Assembly: GCA_035574175.1 (NCBI GenBank)
Contig: DATLZB010000078.1
Span: 1-20,340 of the forward strand
Length of the DNA stretch: 20,340 bases
Direction of reading: 5' to 3'
Source: DATLZB01 sp035574175
GTDB lineage: Bacteria; Pseudomonadota; Alphaproteobacteria; Rhizobiales; Hyphomicrobiaceae
Positions within the stretch are counted from its first letter, which is position 1, and the number at the start of each line of letters is the position of its first letter. The notes under the pieces are model-generated. The model had not been told where the DNA came from and searched no databases. It saw only the letters and a program-made list of their open reading frames with translations. The position numbers were made by a program, and so were the translations under genes. Of the stretch, positions 1 through 7,324 are shown piece after piece.

Positions 1-744
1 AAGGGGGCTCCGGACGCCAAGGTGCTGGCCGGCGGCATGACCCTGCTGCCTGTGCTGAAGCAGCGGCTCGCGGCGCCGAGCGATCTTGTCGATCTGGCGG
101 CCATAGCTGAGCTGCGCGGCATCCGCCTTGAGGGCAAGGAACTCGTGGTCGGCGCCATGACGCCCCACGCGGTCGTGGCCGCCTCTGCAGAAGTGAAGAA
201 GACGATCCCCGCTCTTGCCGAGCTGGCCGAAACCATCGCCGACCCGGCCGTCCGCAATCGCGGCACCATCGGCGGGTCGATCGCCAACGCCGATCCGGCA
301 GCCGATTATCCGGCCGCTGTGGTTGGTCTCGACGCGACGGTAGAGACGACCGAACGGCGCATTGCAGCCGACGATTTCTTCACCGGCCTCTATTCGACCG
401 TATTGAGACCTGGCGAGATCGTCACCGCCGTCCGCTTTCGCCTGCCCGAGCGGGCCCGCTATCTGAAGCTGCGCCACCCGGCGTCGGGCTTCGCCGTGGT
501 CGGCGTTATGGTGGCCAAATTCCCGGCCGGCGTACGCGTTGCCGTCACCGGCGCAGGCCCCAGCGTATTCCGGGTAACGGAGATGGAAACGGCTCTCACC
601 CGTAATTTCTCTGTCGCGGCGATCTCAGGCATCAACGTTGCGCCCGACGGCCTGATGAGCGATGTACATTTCAGCGCCGAGTATCGAGCGCATGTGACGA
701 CGGTGTTGGCAAGGCGCGCGGTGGCGGCGCTCGCCAAGGACTAG
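1..744 (+). CDS. FAD-binding subunit of a CO dehydrogenase/xanthine dehydrogenase-family molybdenum hydroxylase (CoxM-like), 5' partial
   Basis: The reading frame is open from the first base, so the true start lies left of the window; 247 residues are visible. The visible N-terminus carries the first FAD-binding motif of this family (AGGMTLLPVL, about residues 10-19). A second motif, TIGGSIANADP, lies near residue 90, so this is the FAD_binding_5 domain followed by the CO_deh_flav_C domain. In the family this medium subunit passes electrons from the [2Fe-2S] subunit to FAD in the cytoplasm. The full length is usually 260-290 residues, so only a short N-terminal piece is missing. The molybdopterin and iron-sulfur partners are not in the window and would be expected upstream. 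The stop overlaps the stop of the convergent ABC ATPase gene by a few bases. The substrate (CO, an N-heterocycle or an aldehyde) cannot be told from this subunit. Confidence 0.93.
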   Translation, partial: KGAPDAKVLAGGMTLLPVLKQRLAAPSDLVDLAAIAELRGIRLEGKELVVGAMTPHAVVAASAEVKKTIPALAELAETIADPAVRNRGTIGGSIANADPAADYPAAVVGLDATVETTERRIAADDFFTGLYSTVLRPGEIVTAVRFRLPERARYLKLRHPASGFAVVGVMVAKFPAGVRVAVTGAGPSVFRVTEMETALTRNFSVAAISGINVAPDGLMSDVHFSAEYRAHVTTVLARRAVAALAKD

Positions 745-1454
745 GCGTCCGATACGATCGCGCCGTCGACCAGCTGCAAGCGGCGGTCCATGCGCCGCGC
801 CAGATCGAGATCGTGGGTCACTGCCACCACGGTCTTGCCGTACCGATCGACCAGCTCACGCAGAATCTGGAAGACCTGCTCGCTTGACTTGGAATCGAGC
901 GAGCCGGTTGGTTCGTCGGCAAGGATCAGCGGTGGATTGTTGGCGAGCGCGCGGGCCACGGCGACCCTCTGGCGCTGGCCGCCCGAGAGCTGATCGGGCC
1001 GCTTGTGCGCGTGCTCCTCCAGACCGAGCGATGCGAGGAGCCGCGAGGCACGCTCCTCCATCTCCTGCTGGTTTAGCTCGCCCAGCGCGCGCATCGGCAA
1101 CGTGACGTTGTCGCGCGCCGAGAACTCGGGCAGCAGGAAGTGGAACTGGAACACGAACCCGAGCAGCGAAAGCCGCGTGAAGGCGCGCTCCTCTTCTTCC
1201 ATTTCCGCCGTCGCCCGCCCCCGAATCAGCACCTCGCCCTGGGTCGGCAGATCGAGCAGGCCGAGCAGGTAGAGCAGCGACGACTTGCCCGAGCCCGATG
1301 GCCCGGTAATGGCAACGAACTCGTTGGTGCCGATGCGAAGATTGATGTCGCGCACGAGCGTCACCGGCACGATGCCGGGCAGGATGCGGGTAACGCCCCG
1401 GGCCTCGATTAGCACTCCGTTTGAGGTCCGCGCGGCCTGTGCGGCATCGCTCAT
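741..1454 (-). CDS. ABC transporter ATP-binding protein, LolD/MacB/DevA type
   Basis: This is a 237-residue ATPase with all the expected motifs: Walker A GPSGSGKS (51-58), Q-loop Gln103, signature LSGGQ (156-160), Walker B LILADEPT (176-183), D-loop SLD (185-187) and switch His214. It has the length and sequence style of ATPases that drive FtsX/MacB-type permeases for lipoprotein or small-molecule export from the inner membrane. The frame stays open upstream to 1664, but the ATG at 1454 was chosen. It overlaps the stop of the permease gene as ATGA, and the upstream extension is arginine-rich shadow sequence inside the permease gene. It is the last gene of the three-gene operon and should be translationally coupled. 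Its stop overlaps that of the convergent CoxM-like gene. The cargo is unknown. Confidence 0.93.
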   Translation of the reverse strand: MSDAAQAARTSNGVLIEARGVTRILPGIVPVTLVRDINLRIGTNEFVAITGPSGSGKSSLLYLLGLLDLPTQGEVLIRGRATAEMEEEERAFTRLSLLGFVFQFHFLLPEFSARDNVTLPMRALGELNQQEMEERASRLLASLGLEEHAHKRPDQLSGGQRQRVAVARALANNPPLILADEPTGSLDSKSSEQVFQILRELVDRYGKTVVAVTHDLDLARRMDRRLQLVDGAIVSDA

Positions 1455-2686
1455 GTCGCGCCTCGGATGATCTCGACCGGGTAGACCTTGGCCGCCTTGC
1501 GAGCTGGGAAGTATCCGGCGACCAGCGACGAGGCGAGCGCCACGCCGGCCGCCATCGCGTAGTGCACGACGGAAAAGACGACCGGCAGGCGTGTTGCGTC
1601 GACCACGGGATTCTTGATCTCGATCGTGCCGAGCGTCACGGTCATCGCATAACCAAGCATCCATCCGGCGAGTGCACCGATCAGCCCTATGATCAACGCT
1701 TCGAGCACGAAGATGCGGCGAACTGTCGGCTCGGTCAGTCCGAGCGACTTCATGATGGCAATATCGCGCGTCTTTTCGTGTGTGATCGTGGAGATGATGT
1801 TGTAAGTGCCGAAGCTTGCCACGAGAAGGATTGCGCCCACCACCGTGTACATGATGATGTTGCGGATCACGAAGGCGCTCATCAAGTCCTCGTGCGCCTC
1901 CTGCCAGGACACCGACTTGTAGCCGGTCTCGCGCTCGATGCGCTGCGCCACGTCGCGAGCCGCGAGCGGATCGCGCACGCGCACCCGAAGCTCGTTCACG
2001 AGCCCGGTCTGCCGGGCGAGGATCTGAGCGGTTTTGACCAGTACGTAGGCGGTGCTCTCATCAACCGACCGCACGCCCGAGCGAAACAGGCCGACCACCT
2101 GCGCGCCGACCTGCGCCCCGTCGCTCGATTGCACCGTCAGGTTGGCGCCGACCCTGGCCCCGATCTTCTCCGCCAGCCGATCGCCCAGGATGATGGCGTT
2201 GGTGGCGCGATAGAGCGACGCCAGTGTGCCTTGCCGCATCTGGGTCGGGAGTGCCGATACTTTCGGCTCTCGGTATGGGTCAATACCGAGCACCGTGGCA
2301 CCGACATCACGCCCGGCATATCGGATGAGCGCCTGCGTCTTCACCGAAGGCGCCACCGCTCCCGGCACCCAGCCCTCGAGCACGGCCATGATCGCCATCG
2401 GGTTTTTGATCCCGCGCCGGCGTTCTTCCGGGGTCAAACCGCGGATTTCCGCCGCATCGAACAATGCCTCGGCCGGTTGTATCAAAGCCTGCCGCCGGTC
2501 GTCGGAGACGGTGATGTGCGGCAGCGCATCGATGAGTTGGCGCATGAAATCGGCCTGCGACCCTTCCATAAGGGCAGCCATCATGATGGAGAAGCCGACG
2601 CCGGTGGCCACGCCCGCCACCGCGACCAGGGTCTGGCGAGCGCGGAATCGCACGTGCGTCAGCGCGATGTCGAGCACGAGGTTCAT
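1451..2686 (-). CDS. ABC transporter permease, FtsX/MacB family (DevC-like)
   Basis: This 411-residue membrane protein has the MacB/LolC layout. An N-terminal helix (about 15-40) is followed by a large periplasmic core domain, then three C-terminal helices at about 276-298, 326-352 and 369-393. After the second helix comes HEKTRDIAIMKSLG (about 303-316), the FtsX-family coupling segment. The protein ends in PARKAAKVYPVEIIRG, which is also typical of the family. It would form the inner-membrane channel driven by the ATPase encoded next. The start ATG overlaps the stop of the upstream adaptor gene (ATGA), and its own stop overlaps the ATPase start in the same way, so the three genes form one tightly coupled unit. 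Close relatives by architecture are MacB-type macrolide or toxin exporters split into two genes, and cyanobacterial DevC; the sequence does not say which cargo is moved. Confidence 0.9.
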   Translation of the reverse strand: MNLVLDIALTHVRFRARQTLVAVAGVATGVGFSIMMAALMEGSQADFMRQLIDALPHITVSDDRRQALIQPAEALFDAAEIRGLTPEERRRGIKNPMAIMAVLEGWVPGAVAPSVKTQALIRYAGRDVGATVLGIDPYREPKVSALPTQMRQGTLASLYRATNAIILGDRLAEKIGARVGANLTVQSSDGAQVGAQVVGLFRSGVRSVDESTAYVLVKTAQILARQTGLVNELRVRVRDPLAARDVAQRIERETGYKSVSWQEAHEDLMSAFVIRNIIMYTVVGAILLVASFGTYNIISTITHEKTRDIAIMKSLGLTEPTVRRIFVLEALIIGLIGALAGWMLGYAMTVTLGTIEIKNPVVDATRLPVVFSVVHYAMAAGVALASSLVAGYFPARKAAKVYPVEIIRGAT

Positions 2687-3711
2687 GGCTCCGCCCTGGG
2701 TCGTTCGACGGCGCGAACCGCCGACCGTTCCTTGAGATCGGGCGAGAAAGGCGCCGCGACACGCTCGCCTTCCGCAAGCCCGCGCACCACCTCTACAGCC
2801 TTCGTGCCCCGGATGCCGATTTCCACCTTGCGCAAGCGCACCCGACCGCCGTCGATGACCGCGACCGTGGAGCCCTGCACGGCGTCTGCCGGAATGAGAA
2901 GCGCGCTCTCCTTCTCCCGCGTCACGATATTGGCCTCCACGCTCATGCCGACCAGCAACGGCGTCGTATCGGGCAGGGCGATTTTGATGCGGTACGTCTT
3001 GGCGATCGGATCGCCCATCGGAGTGATCTCGCTCACCTCGCCTTGGAGCCGCTTCCCGAGGAAGGCGTCGGTGCGCAGCAGCACCTTCTGCCCGACAACC
3101 ACGCGCGGGATATCCTCCTCGTTGACCTCGGCCACCACGTGAAGGGGCCTTGGCACGCCCACCCTGAACAGCACTTGTCCTGGCTCGGCGATTTCGCCGA
3201 CCTCGCCGTCACGCCTGAGCACGAGCCCGTCCATCGGTGCCGTGATAGTATAGTTGTCGAGCTTTTCCATCTGCACGGAGATCAATCCCTGGATCATCTG
3301 CAGGTCGGTTGAAGCCCGCTCGTAAGCTTGCGTGGTGGTGACCCGGCGCTCCATCAACTCGGTCACGCGGTTGAGCTCGCGCTTGGCGAAGTCTTCCCGT
3401 GCCCTGAGCTCCTGCAGCTGCGCGCGCACCTCCTTTTCGTCGAGGCGGGCGAGCACGTCGCCTTTCCTCACCGGCTTTCCCTCGCAGTCGCAATGCTCGA
3501 CGATACGCTCGCGGATGACGCTCGCCACCTTGGCCCATCGCACCGGTTCCACGGCCCCCGTCGCGTACACGATCTCGACCGCTGTACCGCGCGTGACGGT
3601 AGCGACCGTCACCTCATGACCACGTAGCGATACCCACCACAGCACGCCGATTGCGAGCCCGCCCACCATGGCGATGACAGACCAACGGGGCAGAGTTCTC
3701 AACTTGATCAT
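2683..3711 (-). CDS. HlyD/MacA-type periplasmic adaptor (membrane fusion protein)
   Basis: This 342-residue protein has one N-terminal membrane anchor (about residues 11-29). A beta-barrel/lipoyl half-motif follows, then a short charged alpha-helical hairpin (about 95-150, rich in E, R, Q and L). A second lipoyl half (TITAPMDGLVLRRDGEVGE) and beta-barrel domains complete it. This is the normal RND/MacA/DevB adaptor order. It should bridge the permease to an outer-membrane TolC-like channel, but no such channel gene is in the window. Two cysteines in HCDCEG, between the first lipoyl half and the hairpin, are unusual for a periplasmic adaptor and could form a disulfide or bind metal. It is the first gene of the operon. 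Upstream of the ATG the GAGGG sequence is almost adjacent, so the Shine-Dalgarno spacing is abnormally short and the exact start is a little uncertain. Confidence 0.9.
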   Translation of the reverse strand: MIKLRTLPRWSVIAMVGGLAIGVLWWVSLRGHEVTVATVTRGTAVEIVYATGAVEPVRWAKVASVIRERIVEHCDCEGKPVRKGDVLARLDEKEVRAQLQELRAREDFAKRELNRVTELMERRVTTTQAYERASTDLQMIQGLISVQMEKLDNYTITAPMDGLVLRRDGEVGEIAEPGQVLFRVGVPRPLHVVAEVNEEDIPRVVVGQKVLLRTDAFLGKRLQGEVSEITPMGDPIAKTYRIKIALPDTTPLLVGMSVEANIVTREKESALLIPADAVQGSTVAVIDGGRVRLRKVEIGIRGTKAVEVVRGLAEGERVAAPFSPDLKERSAVRAVERPRAEP

Positions 3712-3868
3712 CCCTCATGAACCCCGCGTTCTGTCTGAATCGGGAACGACGTAATGCCTGCTTGCCCTTCCGCTGCCTGTGGAAAGGTGTATGACGGGTG
3801 CCCAATAATGGCCGGCACGGCCTTGCGCAATCGCAAAGGCATGAGCCCGGTTCAACGGCGAGATTCCC

Positions 3869-4774
3869 ATGCAGGACGCGCTGTCTCTGAAGACGTCGAT
3901 GGAGTTCGAGTACGGCAAGGCGCGCCAGCTCTCCCCTGGCGTTGCGCGTCTCGTCGCGAACAATCCGGGCCCGTTCACCTTCAAGGGCACCAACACCTAC
4001 ATTCTTGGCACCACCGAGCTGTGCGTGATCGATCCTGGTCCTGATGATGTGAACCATCACGAGGCGCTGATGGCCGCCATTTCCGGGCGCCCGGTCTCCC
4101 ACATCCTGATCACCCACACCCATCGCGACCACATCGACGGACTGGAGCGGTTGCGCGAGGCGACGGGCGCTGTGGTCTGCGGCTACGGCCGCACGTCGAT
4201 GCCGACCGGCCCCACCGTCAGCCCCTCGGGCGGCGAGTTCGTGCAGTACGATTTCCGCCCCGACGTGGTCCTGCGCGATGGGGACGCGATTTGCGGGCAA
4301 GGTTGGGTACTAAGGGCAGTGCACACGCCTGGCCATGCGCCGGACCACCTTTGCTTCCGCCTCGAGGGGCGCGGCATACTGTTTTCCGGTGATCATGTGA
4401 TGGCATGGAACACCACGGTGGTGGCACCGCCTGAGGGCCGCATGGCCGACTATCTCGCCTCGCTCGAGCGCCTGATCGGCGCCGGTGACAAAATCTACCT
4501 GCCGGGCCATGGCGGCCGCCTCGAAGACCCCGATCGCATGGTCCGGGCCTATCTCGTGCACCGTCAGTGGCGCGAGCAGGCGATCCTCACCGCCATCAGG
4601 GATGGCCACCGCACGATTCGCGACATAGTCGCACTGGTCTACCGCGGGCTGGATGAAAGGCTTGTCACGGCTGCTTGCCTGTCGGCGCAGGCCCACGTCG
4701 AGCATCTGATTGACCGCGGTCTTGTGACGTGCCACGGGACCCCGTCCTTTGACCAGCCTCTTTCAGCCGTTTAG
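3869..4774 (+). CDS. Metallo-beta-lactamase-fold hydrolase, LACTB2-like
   Basis: This 301-residue protein has no signal peptide, so it is probably cytoplasmic. The N-terminal part has NNPGPFTFKGTNTYILG and DPGP (55-58). The dinuclear zinc motif THTHRDHIDG follows (His83, His85, Asp87, His88), with HTPGH and LFSGDH further along. This order is that of the LACTB2/glyoxalase-II-like subgroup. The C-terminal 75 residues look like the small winged-helix domain of that subgroup, and the fold appears complete by about residue 290. Family members act as endoribonucleases or thioester hydrolases, so the substrate is open. The ATG at 3869 has only weak Shine-Dalgarno complementarity; the ATG at 3899 is an alternative. 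The gene is divergent from the export operon. Its last 110 nt overlap the 3' end of the convergent DUF1499 gene. Confidence 0.92.
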   Translation: MQDALSLKTSMEFEYGKARQLSPGVARLVANNPGPFTFKGTNTYILGTTELCVIDPGPDDVNHHEALMAAISGRPVSHILITHTHRDHIDGLERLREATGAVVCGYGRTSMPTGPTVSPSGGEFVQYDFRPDVVLRDGDAICGQGWVLRAVHTPGHAPDHLCFRLEGRGILFSGDHVMAWNTTVVAPPEGRMADYLASLERLIGAGDKIYLPGHGGRLEDPDRMVRAYLVHRQWREQAILTAIRDGHRTIRDIVALVYRGLDERLVTAACLSAQAHVEHLIDRGLVTCHGTPSFDQPLSAV

Positions 4775-5594
4775 CCACCGCGGCCCTGCCGCGAACGAGG
4801 CGCTCCATACGCGCGTTTGCGGCCGGCACCGTCTCCTCTAGCCGCGTCAAGATTTCCTTCAAGATCCTTCGCGTCCGATCGGCGTTGCTGCCCAGATCGT
4901 GTTGGCCGTAGCGTGATGCAGACCTGACATCGATCCGAGCCCGCCGCTGGTCCCCGTCGACCCGCACGACGACATCGTCATAAAAGCCGAACACCAACGT
5001 CCGGTCCACGGCTTCGATCCAGCCCGGGCGGGGCATTGGCTTCAGTTCGGGCGGCTGCTCGGCGACGAGTTGGAACTTGAGGCGCTTGACGGCATCAAGC
5101 GCGATCTGGAACGCCTCCTCGCTCGACCGGTTGACGAGCAGCGGCTTAAGATCGGGGTAGGCGCTCATCTGCAGCCGGGCGAAGCGTTCCTTTGGAAAGT
5201 CCGGCCCATTGCCCTCGCTGGTCCTTGCCTTGGCCAGCGCCACGAACCTTGGCGGCGCCTCGAGGTCGGTCGACACGTCATTGAGCGGCGGCAGATTAAT
5301 GAACGCCGGCAGGAAGGCGAGCGGCCAGCCGAGCGTGACAAGTGCGATGGCCAAGCCGACGAGCGTTGCCGCAAGTCCTGATCTCCCGCGCCGCCAGATG
5401 TCGGTCAGCGCCAGCACTCCCATCAACACGGTGAGGCATGCGGCTGCTGCCGCCACTTTCAGGAGGTTCAGCGCGATCGGTGTCGACATGCCGAACAGGC
5501 GGTGCAACAGGACGGCCGAAACGAGCAGCGCACCGCCGAACAGGCCGAGGCGCGGAGTCCATCTGCTGAAGGTGGCGGGCGTGCTGCCTGTCAT
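4665..5594 (-). CDS. DUF1499 family membrane protein
   Basis: This 309-residue protein has three hydrophobic segments in its first 100 residues (about 13-32, 38-62 and 72-98). A soluble domain opens with LNDVSTDLEAPPRF, the hallmark of DUF1499. It continues with conserved phrases of that family such as YPDLKPLL, IEAVDRT and DDVVVRV. DUF1499 has no established biochemical role; the domain should sit on one side of the inner membrane. The last roughly 30 residues (Q, R, G, S, P-rich) read antisense through the end of the MBL gene and look like a non-conserved tail, so the conserved domain may end well before the stop. The gene is divergent from the DUF1194 gene, with about 80 nt between starts. 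No clear Shine-Dalgarno precedes the ATG. Confidence 0.88.
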   Translation of the reverse strand: MTGSTPATFSRWTPRLGLFGGALLVSAVLLHRLFGMSTPIALNLLKVAAAAACLTVLMGVLALTDIWRRGRSGLAATLVGLAIALVTLGWPLAFLPAFINLPPLNDVSTDLEAPPRFVALAKARTSEGNGPDFPKERFARLQMSAYPDLKPLLVNRSSEEAFQIALDAVKRLKFQLVAEQPPELKPMPRPGWIEAVDRTLVFGFYDDVVVRVDGDQRRARIDVRSASRYGQHDLGSNADRTRRILKEILTRLEETVPAANARMERLVRGRAAVAKRLKEAGQRTGSRGTSQDRGQSDARRGPAPTGKQP

Positions 5595-5677
5595 TTAAAG
5601 TCGCCGAATGGCATTCAGTGTTCGCCCGAGGATCGCCCGCATGTCGCGGCCGGTCGAGGCCGCGGAGAGCGCCAGCC

Positions 5678-6490
5678 ATGTCGAGCCCCTGCCATCGCAA
5701 CACGCCCGAGGCTCGAGGACCGCGTGATCATAGTCGAGAATTGGACAAATTGCAGTTCCGCCGCCCGCTGCGAGCCCTTTCCACGCTGGCGCTGATCGTG
5801 GCGGCGACGCCGCTGGTGCTGTCAAGTCCCGCCCCGGCTGAAACCGCTGTCGACCTGCAGCTTGTGCTCGCCGTCGATGCTTCGGGCAGCGTGAACGCGA
5901 CGCGATTCGAGCTGCAAAAGCAGGGCTACGCGGCTGCCTTCCGCCATCCCCGCGTGCTGCAGGCGATCCGATCCACGCCGTTGCAGTCCATCGCCGTGAC
6001 GATGGTGCAATGGACGGGGCCTACCCTGCAGGTGCAGGTCGTGCCGTGGACGCTGATCAACGACCACAAGTCGGCGCAGGCCTTCGCATCGGCCATCGAG
6101 GCGGCGCCCCGCCAGCTCTTTGGCGGCGGGACCTCGATCAGTGGGGCCATCGACTATTCCGCAACCCTGTTTGAGGGGAGTCCTTACAAGGCCGAGCGGC
6201 GCGTGATCGACGTCTCCGGCGACGGCGCCAACAACGCCGGTAGGTCGTCGGTCCGCGCCCGCGACGACGCGGTACGCGCCGGCATCGTCATAAACGGACT
6301 GCCAATTCTGGCGCTTGACCCCGATCTTGATCGGTATTTCGAGAACTACGTGATCGGCGGGCCCGGAGCCTTCGTCATCGCCGCCGAGAGTTATGAGACA
6401 TTCTCGGATGCGATTCTGCGCAAGTTGATCATCGAGATTGCAGGGAACGAGGACGGTCCGATCCGGGCAGCCCTGCACTCTGAGCCTTGA
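5678..6490 (+). CDS. DUF1194 domain protein, exported von Willebrand factor A-like
   Basis: From the ATG at 5678 the protein has 270 residues. A long arginine-containing leader precedes a hydrophobic core (LSTLALIVAATPLVLSS) and an APAE cleavage site near residue 54. The mature protein opens with VDLQLVLAVDASGSV. Its DxSxS (Asp67, Ser69, Ser71) is the metal-ion-dependent adhesion-site signature of von Willebrand A folds. The wording of the whole domain (RFELQKQGYAAAFR, FGGGTSISGAIDY, VIDVSGDGANN) matches DUF1194, a mostly alphaproteobacterial family of unknown function. It should be periplasmic or secreted. The start is uncertain. ATG 5678 has GGAGA upstream at good spacing, but the frame is open to a GTG at 5618, and TTG codons at 5741 and 5750 would give a more normal-length signal peptide. 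It stands alone between divergent and convergent neighbours. Confidence 0.88.
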   Translation: MSSPCHRNTPEARGPRDHSRELDKLQFRRPLRALSTLALIVAATPLVLSSPAPAETAVDLQLVLAVDASGSVNATRFELQKQGYAAAFRHPRVLQAIRSTPLQSIAVTMVQWTGPTLQVQVVPWTLINDHKSAQAFASAIEAAPRQLFGGGTSISGAIDYSATLFEGSPYKAERRVIDVSGDGANNAGRSSVRARDDAVRAGIVINGLPILALDPDLDRYFENYVIGGPGAFVIAAESYETFSDAILRKLIIEIAGNEDGPIRAALHSEP

Positions 6491-6596
6491 CCCGTTCCGA
6501 CTGCACACCTGTCTGGGAGGGGTTGAGAGCCTGCACCGGCGAAGGCCGAGTGGTGAGGGCGGATGCCCCGCGACGTGCGGTGACTGAAGAGGCTCG

Positions 6597-6625
6597 AGGG
6601 GTCAGACCCTGCGAGTCTGACCCCT
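6597..6625. repeat. REP-like palindrome overlapping the 3' end of rnhB
   Basis: Two perfect 11-nt arms, AGGGGTCAGAC (6597-6607) and GTCTGACCCCT (6615-6625), flank a 7-nt loop. An outer G-T pair and a C-G pair extend the stem to 13. The GGGGTCAGAC/GTCTGACCCC core is, from general knowledge, a motif seen in dispersed REP-type palindromes of many bacteria. Only one copy is in this window, so repetition is not shown here. The TGA stop of rnhB (6604-6602) and its last seven codons lie inside the element. It has no T-run and is not a classic terminator, although the hairpin could protect the mRNA 3' end. Confidence 0.7.
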
Positions 6626-7294
6626 TGCACCGAATGACGAGGGGCAGAGTAAGACCTCTTCCTCGAGCCCGAGTGCGAGCTGCACCGGCCGCCATGAGCG
6701 GCGGTGGTGGCGAGTGACGCCCAGACGCCGGACCGCTTCGTGGTGCTCCGGCGTGCCGTAGCCCTTGTGCCGTTCGAAGCCGTAGCCGGGAAACTGCTCC
6801 GCCAGCTCCATCATCAGCCGGTCGCGTGTCACCTTGGCGACGATCGAGGCGGCGGCAATGGAAAGGCAGAGCCCGTCCCCGCCGACGACCGTGCGGCACT
6901 CGCAGGAAACGCGCGGGCTGCGGTCGCCGTCAACCAGAACGACCCTGGGCCGCGTCTTGAGCTTCGACACCGCCCGGCGCATCGCCCACATCGTAGCTTG
7001 CAGGATGTTGTCGCGGTCGATCCGCGCCACGTCGGCGATGCCGATGCCGAACTCGGCCCGCGCCGTGATCTCCTCATAGAGGCTCGCGCGCGTTTCGGGA
7101 TCGAGCGCCTTGGAATCGTTGATGCCTTCGGGAATGTCGTCGGGGTTGAGGATGACGGCCGCCGCCACGACCGGCCCGGCCCATGGGCCCCGCCCGGCTT
7201 CATCGACGCCGGCAACCGGCCCCCCGCTCAGCCTGAGCGTCACCGCCTCGAGCTCGAAGCTCGGCAGCAGGGTATCCGAATCGCGCCGCCCCAT
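6602..7294 (-). CDS. rnhB: Ribonuclease HII
   Basis: This 230-residue enzyme removes ribonucleotides embedded in DNA and RNA from RNA:DNA hybrids. The four acidic catalytic residues align with the E. coli enzyme: Asp31 and Glu32 in GVDEAGRGPWAGPV, Asp122 in LVDGD, and Asp140 in VGGDGL. The spacing of 18 between the last two is the same as in E. coli. SIAAASIVAKVTRD and HKGYGTPEH are further family blocks. It follows the radical SAM gene after 30 nt on the same strand and is probably co-transcribed with it. The last seven residues (RGQTRRV) and the stop are encoded by a REP-like palindrome, so the natural C-terminus has probably been replaced or extended by an inserted element. This should not affect the catalytic core. 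The ATG lacks a clear Shine-Dalgarno sequence. Confidence 0.96.
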   Translation of the reverse strand: MGRRDSDTLLPSFELEAVTLRLSGGPVAGVDEAGRGPWAGPVVAAAVILNPDDIPEGINDSKALDPETRASLYEEITARAEFGIGIADVARIDRDNILQATMWAMRRAVSKLKTRPRVVLVDGDRSPRVSCECRTVVGGDGLCLSIAAASIVAKVTRDRLMMELAEQFPGYGFERHKGYGTPEHHEAVRRLGVTRHHRRSWRPVQLALGLEEEVLLCPSSFGARGQTRRV

Positions 7295-7324
7295 GCGCGA
7301 GATTTACCGGCTCCGGGGGCGCTG

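Noticed and set aside
1455..1664. A 70-residue N-terminal extension of the ABC ATPase.
   Set aside because: It overlaps the permease gene in another frame and is Arg/Asp/Gly-rich; the ATG at 1454 gives family length and an ATGA coupling.
1421..3142. A 573-codon plus-strand frame across the permease and adaptor genes.
   Set aside because: It has no recognisable motif, and both minus-strand genes are strongly supported with coupled overlaps.
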